Assembly: GCA_900708905.1 (NCBI GenBank)
Contig: CAADRB010000001.1
Location: 5,368,649 to 5,432,648, forward strand
Source: Hymenolepis diminuta
Taxonomy: Eukaryota; Platyhelminthes; Cestoda; Cyclophyllidea; Hymenolepididae
Direction of reading: 5' to 3'
DNA: 64,000 nucleotides
A program made the translations under genes and the position numbers. The notes beneath the pieces were generated by a model. That model had not been told where the DNA came from and made no database searches. It saw only the letters and a list, made by a program, of their open reading frames with translations. Each line of letters opens with the position of its first letter. The first letter of the stretch is position 1. Shown in pieces: positions 37,810-50,309 of the stretch.

Positions 37810-38103
37810 ATGCTTAGTATTAGAAATGGGGTATTTGAAATGGCTTACAAAGTTACTTTTATTCGAGTAGATGGAATGAATCTTAAAATTCTCAATTCAC
37901 GGTTGTTTGAAATTTTCAACAATCTATTTGCAGAAGTAAAAGCCATTTCGGCTAAATATGAAGATTTTAGACATTTAGATTTTTACATTACATCTATGTC
38001 CTCTTCTTCTTTATCGTATTTTGTCAAACCTTCCTCATTTGTTGAAATTTCCGATCTCGCGTTCCTTCATGATCCTAAATCAGGCAAATTCTTTGAATTG
38101 TAA
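37810..38103 (+). pseudogene. Gag-like ORF of a Gypsy-type element
   Basis: A 97-codon frame starting with ATG. Residues 25-65 resemble the start of the capsid region of CsRn1-like and related Gypsy gag proteins, where a FW...WFxxxExxF block is followed by a RFxYV.SLP block. Here these appear as LFEIFNNLFAEVKAISAKYE and DFYITSMSSSSLSYFV. The conserved tryptophans are lost. A second open stretch (38,136-38,318) continues in the same direction, and a reverse-transcriptase remnant follows from 38.7 kb, which is the expected gag-pol order. The frame is too short for a whole gag (usually 250 residues or more) and lacks a zinc knuckle. Inferred by eye and position. Confidence 0.42.
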
Positions 38104-38135
38104 TTCAATAAAAGCATATGTGTTCACGGTGAATT

Positions 38136-38318
38136 TTGTCAAATGAGGTGAGAAAAAAAGAGTCTGTTGCTTCCTCAGGCAGCTGGGTCCTGTCAAATAC
38201 GAACCTTACTCAAAGTACAATGAACTCAGTTAATCTTAAATTATGCAGGTCATGGAATAAGATTTTGGCGAAAAATTCTCCCTCTTCTACGCTTGCTTTA
38301 ACTGCCTCAAACTTGTGA
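38136..38318 (+). pseudogene. Open stretch between gag-like and RT remnants
   Basis: Sixty open codons, serine- and asparagine-rich, with no diagnostic motif. It is included only because it lies between the gag-like frame and the reverse-transcriptase remnant in the same orientation and may be a decayed part of the same element. No protease DSG/DTG triad was found between here and 38,700. Confidence 0.2.
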
Positions 38319-38699
38319 TTGAGCATGATAAGGACTTACATGACTTTCATTGTGGTAAATTTAGTTTCGGAACCATAACAGAAGAATGACCCAGATTTAT
38401 CATTTTCATCTCTGGATTTTAAAACGAGGTCTTAATTACCAACGTTAAGCTGCAAGAATTTTTCATAAAAAGATTCACTACTATAAATCTAAACCAAAAT
38501 ACCTTACATCAAACTGTCTCTTGGCTATCTTCCATATCGACACCAAGCGAAGTCGGAAATATGGAAATCTAGAGATTAAAGGAAATAGAGTTTAACTACA
38601 ACTAGAAACCACCTTTGATGCAACGTAATCTTAAGGAATCCATGGCAACCATAAGGTCGTCCAAAACTAGAACCAGCCTGCCTATCTGCCTGCGGTGGG

Positions 38700-39520
38700 T
38701 CTGTCCAAGTGACTAGGAAACTAAGCTGTAACATGGCCTACAGGGATATTAGTATCTTAACAACAACAGACTCTCAACTCGGTCGGTCAACTTGGTCTTT
38801 TCAACCTGCTCATAAGTGCCATCTGCAACCGTGGGCATTCTGCTACATCAACAACTTCATTCACAGCGGAGATTATGGTCCAGCGTTTCCAGAGGTCGTG
38901 GTTTATGTTGTCATACCGGGGCAACATTTAACCTAGGGCCGAATGTTCAGCCAATTTTCCCTTCTAAACGCCCGGTTCCACTAGTAGCTTTGCCTCTAAT
39001 ATCTGTAACAAAGAGGCGTTCGATTTTAAAATGGGCTGTACCTATTGTTGTTATTCAGGAGGCAAATAGAACCATCCGGTTGTACGCTGACTGTTACCTA
39101 ATGCCAGCTTCTGATAACAATTTCTCGATACCGTATGGTAGGTAGTGCTTTGTTAAGCTTGATTTTGCAGGAGCTTATTTGCAAATCGAAGTCGTACTAG
39201 AGTCTCTAGAGCTACTTATTGTCGCTAAGCATCATGTCTCATACTACTGTATTAGACTTTCATTTGGTTATTTTCCAACAAATACTGTAAGCCATGATAG
39301 TGGGCCTCTCTGGTACTACTACATACTTAGATAACATAAATTTTGCTGGAACCTCAAAGACGTGTCATCGTGCCTCCTAAATGTATTCAATAGTATATCT
39401 TTCAGATTGACCTGAGAAATGTATATTCTTTGTGCTTTTAATATGTACCTAGCATGCATCTTTGATCAAAATGGCCGCCGTTTAACCCCAGAAAACCTTC
39501 GAGCAATTACTACGGCGTGC
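38700..39520 (+). pseudogene. Reverse transcriptase remnant, Gypsy (K02A2.6-like) type
   Basis: A broken reverse-transcriptase domain spread over several frames. In order it shows: a linker ending NLGPNVQPIFPSKRPVP (about 38,930-38,980), the family's standard start of RT; WAVPIVVIQEANRTIRLYAD (from about 39,031), corresponding to WAxPIVxVxKxNGTIRxCxD; KLDFAGAYLQIEV (39,147-39,190), carrying the first catalytic aspartate region; GTTTYLDNI with the YxDD box changed to YLDN (39,324-39,335); PEKCIFF; and FDQNGRRLTPENLRAI (39,461-39,508), the segment after RT that leads to RNase H. At least three frame changes and several stops separate these blocks, and the segment between the catalytic motifs is shortened. 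RNase H and integrase were not recognised after 39,520. The element is inactive. Confidence 0.85.
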
Positions 39521-39524
39521 ATAA

Positions 39525-41330
39525 TCATTGCTAAATAGCACATGGGCAGAACGTATCATCAGAGCGAGGCGAGGTAGCGCATTATATTAAGTGAATGCTG
39601 GTAGCCAAAATTGAGTGGTCATTGTAACCATCTCCGTCCTCGGTTCTCGGCTAAACCATCGAAACTGGAAACGAGTCCTCTGTATATCACCTTGACCGTT
39701 TTTTGGCCTACCAGAGTTTGGAAATAATAAACTTTAGATAATTCAACCCAGCGATCAATAAAACCTTCGTTCAGAGCGTTCCAGAAAACCCCAAAAATAT
39801 TCCAAGTAGATCGGACATTCGTAAGTTGTGATGGAAATCTTTCGCCGGGAGGTGTTGGATAAGTTGGAATATTTTTATCCAGAAAAGAATTTAGAGTAAC
39901 TATTTTACATGTTCACTAATTTTTATTAAGATAATTGGTAAAATGGACTGAAATTTTTAGTCGTTGCTGGGCATAATTTCTACGAGAGTAGAAAAGATTG
40001 CTTAATCCCGCGTTATCATTCAATTTGTAGATATAAGACCACCAGGAAGCTATAGGGCTATAAATATGTGTTTACTGTTTTTAATACAAACTTTAATTTA
40101 ATTTGTTTACAGATTTTATAATTATATGGATGGAATTTATTTCAATAAACAAATTTTGCATAGAGAATTAAATGTATTGTAACAGGAAGTGGAGCGAAAA
40201 CCCCATGTAAAGTGACACTGTAACGTTGATGTAGGTAACCCCAAAATTTTCTTATTTTATCATCAATAAAATGATAAATTAATGCATAAATAAATCTTGA
40301 ATCTAATTAGAAATACTTTGGAAATAACAGAACCTATTTATTGTGGAATGTTAACAGAAGTAATGAATCAATCGACCTTTTAGTTAAAAAGTGAAAAATA
40401 GTAATGTTAACATTTTTAATCTGTTTAAGATAATGCCAGAGCATTCATTTTTTAATTGTATATGATCCCTTTTGCAAAGGTACGTTTCAATTCAATGTGT
40501 TTTATTTTAATGGTGGCACCAATTTTAAAACTATTGGGCGATTAAGAGTTCGATACTGCACTTATGAGGACAGAAGCGAGTAAAAATTATTGCTTTTTAA
40601 AATCGAAAAATAAAATTTATTTTTTAATTTATTCTTTTTGTTATTTTAATTATCTTGTATACAAAAATTAGAAGAAATTGAAAGGAAAAGAAAATATTTA
40701 AAAGTAAAGGTCGTTATATCAGTTCCAAATAGTCCTCTTGGTATATCTGAGGTAATTGGGAGTTTCAGGGCAAGTCGGTAATCGGTGGTAAAGATAATCG
40801 AGTGGAAGTTGTATTAAATGCCCAAAATCAAGGACAGTATCATGTACGTTTGCATTTTCTAATTTTTAGATAATTTGAAACAAAAATCGTGTGCTGATTG
40901 AGTGATGACGACTTTCCTATCCTCATAGCTACAATGGATGGAGTTTTATTACAAAGCGATCATATCAACTTTGCTCAATTTATTCAACTCAAAGTCGAGG
41001 TGACAAATAAGTATCTAAACAAATTTTTTAGAACGTTTTCTTACACTTTGAAAACATCTTACTTGTGATTTTAATAAAAAATTTTATGTTTATTAAAAGC
41101 GAATAAATATCTTGGAACCCTTTTTAATAATTCTGCTCTATTATTTGTCAAATTGTCACAAATGCTAATTAAGAAACAAGTAGTATATCTTAGCAACTTG
41201 TTACGTCTCTGTTCTGTTCCTTCTCTTCCCGCACATTTTATTGTACATCAGCGATGATATTAGCTTGCTAAGCCAATAACTCGTCCCTTGTCTATCTATA
41301 AATAATCCGTTTACTTCGTCATTCAGGGTA
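39525..41330. other. AT-rich sequence, possible decayed pol tail
   Basis: The first 300 bases are less AT-rich and may hold the unrecognisable start of RNase H from the preceding element. The rest is plain AT-rich DNA. Confidence 0.35.
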
Positions 41331-41336
41331 CAGATG

Positions 41337-41402
41337 GCCCAACTGGAGATTTGAAAAAGCTCATTTCACTGCCACCTTGCACCTGCAAATAATCTCATTT
41401 AT
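41337..41402 (+). other. Very short possible terminal exon
   Basis: A good acceptor (TTACTTCGTCATTCAG) is followed by 21 open codons (GTDGPTGDLKKLISLPPCTCK) and a TAA. The opening GTD-GPT-GDL has a Gly-X-Y look as in collagens, but three triplets are not evidence of a collagen. Listed as a weak possibility only. Confidence 0.1.
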
Positions 41403-41409
41403 ATAAGGA

Positions 41410-44400
41410 TTTAGTGCGGTAGCTCACGATAACTCTGAAAACTTGCAGACGAAATTGGACATTAAATGTTGCGGAGATGTTTTCTACCAGTCTCGACCTA
41501 AACTTTAATTGACACTAAGGTTTGTTTTAGGGGGAGACATTACCTTATGGTTGTATTTCAGAATTCGAAAGCAAGTATAGTTTTCGTCTAACACCACTAT
41601 TGCGTGACAATTTAAAATTGCTTGCACGTTTAGGACACAAAAAAACCCTTAGTTGTACACAAATATTGTGTGTGCGTAATTAAATTCCAAGATTATTGTC
41701 CTGCATATTAAAAATTAATTAACTGAACGCGAAAATCTAAATCGGAATCCTCTGTTTGCGCTCTCGATAAACGTAAATATGTCAATCAAATGATAAGATT
41801 TATGAAGCCAAAAGTTGTGTTGTTGTTTTCGTTAATTTAATTTTGATAAACTGGAACACAAAGTTTCAAATTAATCACAAAGCTAACATTTATTATTTAT
41901 CGAGAAGATGTTTTTTGCGGCAATGATGTCCTGACAACTCTTTGAACGTGTCGCACATTTCATGCCGATCTAATAGGTCTAATCAAAAGATCAGGGGAGT
42001 GTTTGTGCTAAAGTATTGGTTTTCCCACAATTTTAAATTTGGATGCAATTAAAAATTGGACGGAGTCGATAATAGATGAATACTTTGATTAATTTATTTA
42101 AAGAATCACCCTCATCCGATGATATTCGACTAAAATTTAAAATCCATCTTTTTTGCACTAATATTTATAAAGTTTCGATCACTTATGCGTATTAGTATTT
42201 TGCTGAATAAATCCTAAATTTGAAGTATTTTGATTTGTTCATAGACTTTCTTAATAATTTATAAAAATTTGATTTTGTCCTACTCTGCAACTTTGGCCTT
42301 TCTTCTTGTGATGCCTCGAACTATTCGATAATGATAATCTCCCAAAAATACAGTGTTAAATATGGCCTTATCCTTAAATTTATGACCTCGTTCAGATTTC
42401 TCTTATTCATGCTCTATCTCTGATGTTCGACGACCCATGCTTCCTGATATTATATCCTAACCCTAACGAATTCCAATGTGTGTTGACCTGTGTTCAGTGA
42501 CCCTCATAAATGTAGTCGAGTAAAACCTAGTTTGTCAGTCCTCCGCAGTTACGCTTTTAGTCTCCTGCTTTCTATTAGAAGGAAAGCCATGGATTTTACT
42601 GAATCTAGAGAACATTATACTACATATCCACAGCAATTATCTACTGATGTTAAAGGTTAATTTAAATGGCATCATTTTAGCTACTTAGCAGATGAATGCC
42701 TTAGTTGTGTCTAGTATTAAATCGACTAAGTAAAAGGCAAGAGACGGAGGAATTGTATTTACTGAGCAAATAAAAGTCGGCCATATCTAAAGAACCCGAA
42801 TAGGTCAATTTAAAACAAATATAAACTTGTAAAAATGGATTAGTCATTTAAACAAAATCTATTAAGGACATTTATTATTTGTTGAAATAAAGCAAAATAC
42901 CATATGGTTTGAAATTTTGTTTGAAAGTCATATGTCACAACAATCCACTCACTGATGATCAGAAAGAAATTAATGAATCTCTAATAATAACAATTAAATT
43001 TGATAATACGTATGAAGAGAATGATAGTGGTATAATATGAAATGCATCAATTAAATATTCTTTGGAAAATATTTAAGCCACTATTATTCTCATCTATCCA
43101 GCAACACTGTGCTGACACCATTCGTAGCGGATTTTAAACAGTTAAATTACTGTATATAAATTGCTTAATAAGCGTTTATAAATTAAAAATTTTATTGATT
43201 TCTATTTTTCAGCTGTTCCACCTCTGGTTTGTTAGGACAAATCTGCTGAACATTACGCAATTCATTTTAACTTCTCAATTATTGAGGGAAAAGTGAATTG
43301 AGTTGACAGAACTGAAAGTCAAAATTAAAACGGTGAATAATCATTAAATATCAAAGACAAGCATTTTTATAAAAAGAAACCGAATAATAAGATTAGAATT
43401 ATTGCACCTAAAGTAATCATCTAGTAAATATTAGTAAATATGCAACCCGAATTCAAAAGTGAATGAAGAAGGACTCTACTTTCCTGACCTTGATTTCGAC
43501 AACTCTTCCAACCCTCACCGTCATCATGCAACTTCCTGTTAACCGATTTCAATTACTTTCACCAATTAAACATTGTAATTTTGCGCATTACCCTGGATTA
43601 TGATAACATTGAACTCCAAATAACTTGGATGTAGATAAAATAATAAATATTAGCGAGTTTAATGTAAGCACATTTTCATTTCAGGATCTTAATGGCAATT
43701 ATTTAACCAATTTAATTAACTAATAAATATAATATTTCAAAATTTGTGTTAAAAGACCACATTTTTGTTCTAAGATGGAGATTTAAACGTTTAATTATTT
43801 CAAAATTATCGGTTCTCTTTTCTTTACATTGCGATACAAGCGGTATAAATTCTACCTTATCTTCACGTTAGAACATAATTTATTTCTTAAGAATGTGGCC
43901 ATAATTTATCGGCGTTGGAAAGTGATTAATTGGGGCAGAATTTGCCCTCATATTATCAAATTATCAACCAAAGAAGGCATGCACACATAAATCAACTTTC
44001 AAATGTTATAATTTAATTTCACTTAAGCCCTTAAATTACGTCTACGAGATGTGCATAACTGGCACAAATAGTTGACTTATGGAAGGGAAAAATTAGACTT
44101 CCATAGAAATCTGAAGTCTGACGCATACTGAGAGGGGAAAAATAAAAATATTAAAATTTAAGTCATAAATGACGTTTTAATTAATGAAATTTTTATGTCA
44201 ATTACTTAGAAATTCAGGCAACAATATCAGGTATGAAAAATGCATTTAAAACTGTGCAAAAATTATTAATTTCATGGCCGTATGGGAAAATAAGCACCAA
44301 CCAATCTTTTTACAATCTGGACTGATTGATAAACAAGAGGAGATCACATTTCTTTTTACGATTGTAAAAAAGTTATACCGCAAAGACATGCAAAAAATGA

Positions 44401-46200
44401 AGGAATAAAATAAACCTTAACAGAATTATTTGTCTTTTACCACCATTGGAATAACATTTCAATGCAAATAAAACAGGTTTCTTTACGATTTTTGGGTTGA
44501 TCTCGAGTGAGTTATTTATTATCGGAGAAAAGTACTGGCATTTTCAAATCATTCTTCTGAGGTTTTTCGGGTTACTTGGCTCCTCCTGTTGTTTTAAACG
44601 CGGTTAAGTGTTCGAACTTTTGGGTATTTTTATTTTGTTATAAATACAAATGACTAATCTTAATTCGTTATGCACTTTTCAAAGAATAATAAAAAGGAGG
44701 GAGCATGTAGCAATCAATAATATATACCAATGGGGTAGAAAGGAAAGTGTGAGGAATACGGGCTTGCGTATTCAGATAATTTCGTAATTTTTATTAAAGC
44801 TCTCTTCTACAGAGATCCTCTGAGAGCAGTCTATTTGATTGGAACTAAGTTTTAAAAGTGCAGAAACAAATTTTGTACAAGATATCAGACTCCATTTGCG
44901 AGATCAGCTTTAGTTAGCTTTTAACAATCTCATATTTGGGGATACAAGAGAGAATGCATCAGAATTTATAACCTTCGCAAATATGAATAGCAATGACACT
45001 ATTATTCTCAAAGTTATAGAGGCAAAATTTGGAATAAGTTGAGATTTGTATTTTAAATATACTTATTGCAGCCAGTAAAAAAGCAAATCGATACAATCGA
45101 TACACATGAGTTGAGCACTGATGTGTGCAAGAAATGGGAACGCTGCATGCTATCATTCACAATTATTTCATTTTCCTCTTATCCTTTGATCCCGATATGA
45201 TCAAACAGAAGAGGCCGAAAGCCCACTTTAAACGCTGAACAGCTGTCCAAATGAACACTTTGGCTCTATTCTTTTGTCTCCATCTTCTTTTCTGTCTGCT
45301 TTTATTTTCTTGAATCAGAAACTATGTTTGTTCCCTTCCTTACAGTTAAATCGTCCTATTCTCGTATCTTTATAAAGTTACCTTTTAGAGTATATGTAAA
45401 TGGATGGAACTACCTGACTGAAAGAAACAAGTTAATTGACCTTATCAATTTAATCTTATTTCATTTGATGATATCAGTTTATTTGAATGAATTCAGACTA
45501 TGATTCTTTAATGAATAAAAACATGATTAATTCCTAGTTTTTACTGCATCACTTTTATAGTCTTTTCATACCAATACTATGAAGTTGAATTTTCAATCTA
45601 ACAGCGTTTTAAGGGATATCAGTCGTTTTTAGTAATAGTAATAACCAATTTGGCAATCTGTCGGGAAAAATTTAATTATTTCACAGACCAAAGGGCTATA
45701 GGAGTTATTGTTTAAAAGAATTTGATGGGCTAGGTGTCGCGGTGATGGGGAGAAGTTGGGAAAATGAAAGATAAATTATATCCCGGTGGTGGATGGTGGA
45801 GGAATACCTTGATGTATTGTTGGTCTGGTGCCAGCAAACACGCAAGGCATCGTGATCACCTTTTGAAAGAATTAATGTGAATTTCACGAAGGCAAATAAA
45901 ATGCCCGTCCCAGCAAATGCTGCATTTTAGGCTTTGGTGGAATGTTTATTCATTTGGATTTATTTTATTTAAAATGCGTCTGGGTTTTGAGAGGTGAAAA
46001 CTAATGAAAGGTAATTCTTTATCAAAATTAATTGCTAATATAAAAAATGCCAAACGTAAACCTAACTTGTTATCAATTAACTGAGACAGCAATTAAAGTC
46101 AGTTTCTCATAACGTTAATTAGTTGCACTTTAAGATCCTGATATTTCAAAAACAACGCACCCATTTTTAATTTGTTTATTTAATCACTCATAAAATTAAG
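41410..46200. other. AT-rich sequence, no gene seen
   Basis: Nearly 5 kb without exon-like stretches or shared repeats that I could identify. Slightly GC-richer patches (42,370-42,600 and 45,690-45,900) were examined. The second is pyrimidine-biased on the minus strand like the LTR-like blocks, but no partner copy was found. Confidence 0.4.
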
Positions 46201-46210
46201 CATATTAACT

Positions 46211-46231
46211 ATATATATATATATATATATT
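46211..46231. repeat. (AT)n microsatellite
   Basis: About ten AT dinucleotides in a row. Confidence 0.95.
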
Positions 46232-46640
46232 ATTTTGAATTATTTCATTTAATATCTATTACTTTACAGATAAATATAAATGTGAACTGTTGTATCATTT
46301 ATCTACTTCACATTTAAATTAAAATCGAAACGCATAGAATTGTGATTTAATCATATCGAAAATAACAATAACGATGCGATGGAACCAAATTTCAATTAAG
46401 GTAATTTTTCCAGGCCAATGATTTTCAAATCATTAGCAGGAGAAGCCAATATAAACACAGTTTAAATGTTATCTAATGGATATTTTCATGTTATTTAATT
46501 AACTTAATATAGTAAAATTTAAGCAGAAAATAATTAACTTGTATTTTTTAACGGAAGAAGAATTTTTCTACTTTATTTAACTAATTTTTTACGTATATTT
46601 CAATCTATTGGGATTTTTTAAACTGTCATTGTTTATTTCT

Positions 46641-46660
46641 NNNNNNNNNNNNNNNNNNNN
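46641..46660. other. Assembly gap (20 N)
   Basis: Twenty consecutive N. The short length suggests an estimated or default small gap. Confidence 0.99.
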
Positions 46661-46789
46661 CAATATATTAGGATAGAGGAGAATGTTACAGTATTCCATA
46701 AGATCTACTCATAACTCCGGGCTGTTCAATTTTTTGACCAATGTTTTTAATAGCCCGCTCATTCACTAACATAGGGCACGATATCAATC

Positions 46790-46960
46790 AAATCTGCCAA
46801 CGTATTTTATTTTGCCTTATTTATCATAACCCGGGTTCTACTCCAACTACCCACTTCTGTCCTTTTGCCGTGTTTTTCTCCTCATTCTTTTACAGTAGTT
46901 CCATGCATCTCTGATCCAAGTAAGCTTTCTTTCCTATTATTTGGGATAAATTTTTGAATC
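46790..46960 (+). repeat. Interspersed repeat R3, copy 1
   Basis: It shares T(C/G)(A/T)(T/C)A(T/C)AACCCGGGTTCT with 58,505-58,523 (AACCCGGGTTCT at 46,828-46,839), followed in both by a pyrimidine-rich tract with TTTTTGCC-type sequence and a CAGTAGT block. GGGTTCTACTCC resembles a tRNA B box, but no A box precedes it. A TGT...AACCCGGGTTC opening would also fit an LTR start in the second copy. The class is undecided. Confidence 0.45.
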
Positions 46961-47061
46961 CTGGTGGCATTTAAAAGGAACACCGGTATTGTGAGGGAAC
47001 ATTTCTAAGCTTAATATATGGACTTTTAAGGCCGTCTTCTGAATTATTGGTATGAGTCTAT

Positions 47062-47076
47062 TATATATATATATAT
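47062..47076. repeat. (TA)n microsatellite
   Basis: Seven TA units followed by a TATTTATTTATT run. Confidence 0.85.
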
Positions 47077-47244
47077 GTATTTATTTATTTACATCTTTTT
47101 TCATTTTCTCACAACCTTTAATAAATTTATTGTTGACACAAATATCGTTGATTAATAAAAATCATCCTTTATAAACTTGCTAAGGTAGAATACACATATT
47201 TTATTGCTTATTTCATATAAGAAATTATTTCTCAATAGGAAAGG

Positions 47245-47480
47245 AAGGTCAATAGTTGTAGTGGGATAAGACTGCATTCACCAGATGTAGAGCGGCATAG
47301 GGGGGAAGGTAAAAGACCTGGTATGATAAACACATTATAGAGAAATTACAGAAAAGAGAATTAGAGAATTGAGAGTGCTGGTGGTATATAAGGTCAGAGA
47401 GAAGGAGGCTACTAAGAGAAGCCGCAGATAAATATACAGGTAGACTGAAGGATTTTGAGAGAAGCGAAGACATGATTTTT
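47245..47480 (-). repeat. LTR-like repeat, family Z, copy 1
   Basis: On the minus strand it shares with 59,780-60,215 a CAATTCTCTAxTTxxC block, a GTTTATCATACCAGGTCT/GTTCAATACAACCTGGTCT block and a TGCCGCTCTACATCTGGTGA/TGCCGCTACATACTGGTGA block, in order. In this orientation CTGGTGA(C) would lie just after the LTR end, where a Trp-type primer-binding site (TGGTGACCCCG) is found in CsRn1-clade elements. The 100-codon open stretch on the minus strand here (47,249-47,551) is serine/leucine-rich because of pyrimidine bias and is not called a gene. Confidence 0.5.
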
Positions 47481-47559
47481 CGAGAACTTTGATAGTCATA
47501 ATCACGATAATAATATCCGGTTATTGATATGCTATCTAAAAACTTGCACATAGAGATCT

Positions 47560-49440
47560 TAGTAATTAATAATCATTTCACCTTATAAAATTTTGAATGG
47601 AAATTGGCATTTAATTTAAAATTTTCAACATCTTTAAGATCTTATTTTGAATAATCTAAAATTCAAACCCCCGAATACAGAAATTTAATTGTGAATTGCT
47701 TAAGGGGTTAAGGTTTAACTGAACAAATTTAAACTGAAATTTTCATCTAAGTTTTAAATTTTAACGTCCTTTAAGAAAAGCAGTTTGTTTTAAAACATAT
47801 TGTTGTTAGTATTTAAAAAAGGTTTTCTCTTCTTCCGTTAATATCAGTACTTTTTCACCCTAACCATTTTTCATCTCTAATCTTTGCTACGATCGTCTCA
47901 CACACTAGAAGTAAAAGTCAACTGTGAGAGGCGTGAATGCGGGCGTTCGTGGCTTTCTAGTATTTTAGTTAAATTAACATTCAATTTTTCTGTTCGATAA
48001 TTAAATTATTTTAGTATTATTAGCATTTTACTAAAATACCTTCAGAAATAAACACTAGAAAACGTTATTTCGGGCGCTCAAAATGATTTTTTGAGATTTA
48101 AACAAAATCATAATATAATTACAGATTGCAGATTATATTGAGAACTTAAATATAAGAGTACTTTACGGAATAAAATGCTTTTACAAAGGTCTGTATTTGA
48201 TCTCCACCACAGAAGTCATAAATTTTAGTCCTCAATTTATGAATACATGAATTTACGCATTTCGAAGCATTTTATTTACGCAATTTGATTCAATTCTATT
48301 TGAAAGTGTTAGTCGGCGTTTATATTGAAATTGATTTTTTTAAAATAATAAGCTCATTTATTTAAAAATCTTACCTAGGACACAAATTGAAAATAGCTTT
48401 CAAATAATTGTGCATTAAAACAAGAGCTCTGTGATGCCAAGAGATTGTATTTTCTATTTGGATGTTTTTTTCCAAATTTGACATGGAATAGTTTTGAGGG
48501 TCCTATTCATGAAAAAACATTTTTTCAATTTTTTTAAACAATCTTGAATCTGGAAAAGTTTTGTGAAAAAACACATCCATCAGCACAAAAGAAGTTGTTA
48601 GCATGGGCAATTTCTCCCTTCGCATGCTTGTCTAGTAAAATAAGATAATTTTTACCAGCATGTTTTGGAAGTGAACCTCGCTAAACTGTCAATATAATAT
48701 TTATTAAGGAACGATTTGAGAAATAAAACGAAAACTTCTTTGAAAAACTTGATAGGTGACAAGGTTTTTTTGCTTTTGCTCTAATCTTAACTTTCAGCTG
48801 GATTATGAAGCATTTGAACTTGAAACTACAAGAAAAGTTAATGCTCGGTTCATGAAAATTGGTGCATCTGTCCCCTAATCCTCACGAAAATTTACCTTCA
48901 ACAGAAATGAAGGAACCCAAACTGCAACTCAAGCAACAGATACATCTTTATTTTTCAAGAAATTAGGCGTTTTTTTTCAATCCTATCCTTCTGTTAACTG
49001 TACCATTTAAGGCTTTGCATAGTTGTGCCTAAATCGAATTTGTAATACGAATATTAGTTGATCCTTTTGCTGGTCGAATGGACCTAACATATCTTCATAT
49101 TACTTTTATTTTGCCGCTTAGTTTTGATTTAATTAAGATTTAATTACAAAGAATAACGGTTTAAATCGATTAATTTTATTCTTTCATTCATTTTAATTTG
49201 TTATCGCCACGTACTTCACAGACTAGTTTTATTCAGATTTTTTCCCATAACAGTGCCATATAGCTTTACAGATTTTCTAGAAAAATCTAAACGCACAGGG
49301 AACGAGAGTTACAAGGAGGGAGAATATTCATATTTTAAGGGAGAATTTTAGAGTATAGTAGCCAGAAGTGAGAATTAGGGGAATCTACTCTATCTTTAAT
49401 CCGGGATTATGAGGTGAACTTCAAATTTCTTCTGACGTAT
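47560..49440. other. AT-rich sequence, no gene seen
   Basis: I see no exon-like stretch or shared repeat. Confidence 0.45.
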
Positions 49441-49449
49441 CCTTTCTTT

Positions 49450-50090
49450 TCATAATTTAGGTGACGATTCTGCATATCGTTTCGGAACCATCCTCTTTTA
49501 ACATAATTCTTGTAGCCCCTCATCTACCGGACAAAAAAGTCTACTAGTTGGGAGATCATCTTTATGTTTATTATGATCCAACCGCTAGTGCCTTCTAATC
49601 CCACTTTCATCTGTAATGAGTCCATGACACCGAGAATCTGCGCGCATAATTTCTCTTTTACGTACAATTTTCAGTTGTGGTTATTGTTCAGTAATGCTTA
49701 GAATGTAATTCTTTGCGAGATTCATTATCCAACTTTCGCCTTATTTCCCATAAAATACCTCTTTGGTATCCGTTTTAAGTTGTCCTAACTAACTCTCTGC
49801 ACGTATAGATTTGGAGGTACCTACTTTTGGTAAATGGGATTTTAATAGCCTTTGGCTAATATCCCATCTTTTCTGCGAGGGCTTATTCATAGGCGTAATC
49901 ATCGTCGTTTGTAATTGTACAGTGAGGTTTCTTCGAGGGATTATACCGTTAGAACTTGAACACCCATTTGTCCCCTGATGAACAGTCCCGACATCCTTCT
50001 TTGAGCATTGTTCGGAAAAGTCTTTAATCTATTATCCTCTACCTTACGACAGATAATTGCAGTGTCAGGGTTAATCATTTAAGTAAATCA
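49450..50090. other. Less AT-rich block, unassigned
   Basis: The minus strand has interrupted protein-like runs (for example near 49,800-49,990 and 49,500-49,560) separated by stops, as in a decayed coding sequence, but no motif I can name. It directly precedes the R1 repeat copy and may belong to the same ancient element. Confidence 0.25.
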
Positions 50091-50119
50091 GTCGATTATT
50101 GCTGACAAGAGTTCATCCA

Positions 50120-50300
50120 AGAATCAAGTCATGAAAACTGAGTTTTGAAACATTCAGAAATTTCGAAATGTATTATACTTCCTATGTGGAATTGGACCGA
50201 TCAATACTCTCTTAACGTCCTGAGACCCAATATACTCATATCTGACTCCCGATTTCATAGTTTGGGTGAATACCTTTTTCATAATCTCTAATTCGGCGGC
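50120..50300 (+). repeat. Interspersed repeat R1, copy 2
   Basis: Partner of 9,225-9,400, with the word TTTGAAACATTCAG at about 50,144-50,157, then GAATTGGACCGATCAATACT and CTGACTCCCGATTTCATAGT. Extents are approximate. Confidence 0.45.
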
Positions 50301-50309
50301 CAAGTCATA

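Noticed and set aside
45705..45890. LTR-like or coding block on the minus strand
   Set aside because: Composition resembles the LTR-like blocks, but no partner copy, boundary motif or protein similarity was found.
47249..47551. 100-codon minus-strand ORF as a gene
   Set aside because: It lies in a family Z LTR-like block; the serine/leucine richness follows from pyrimidine bias.
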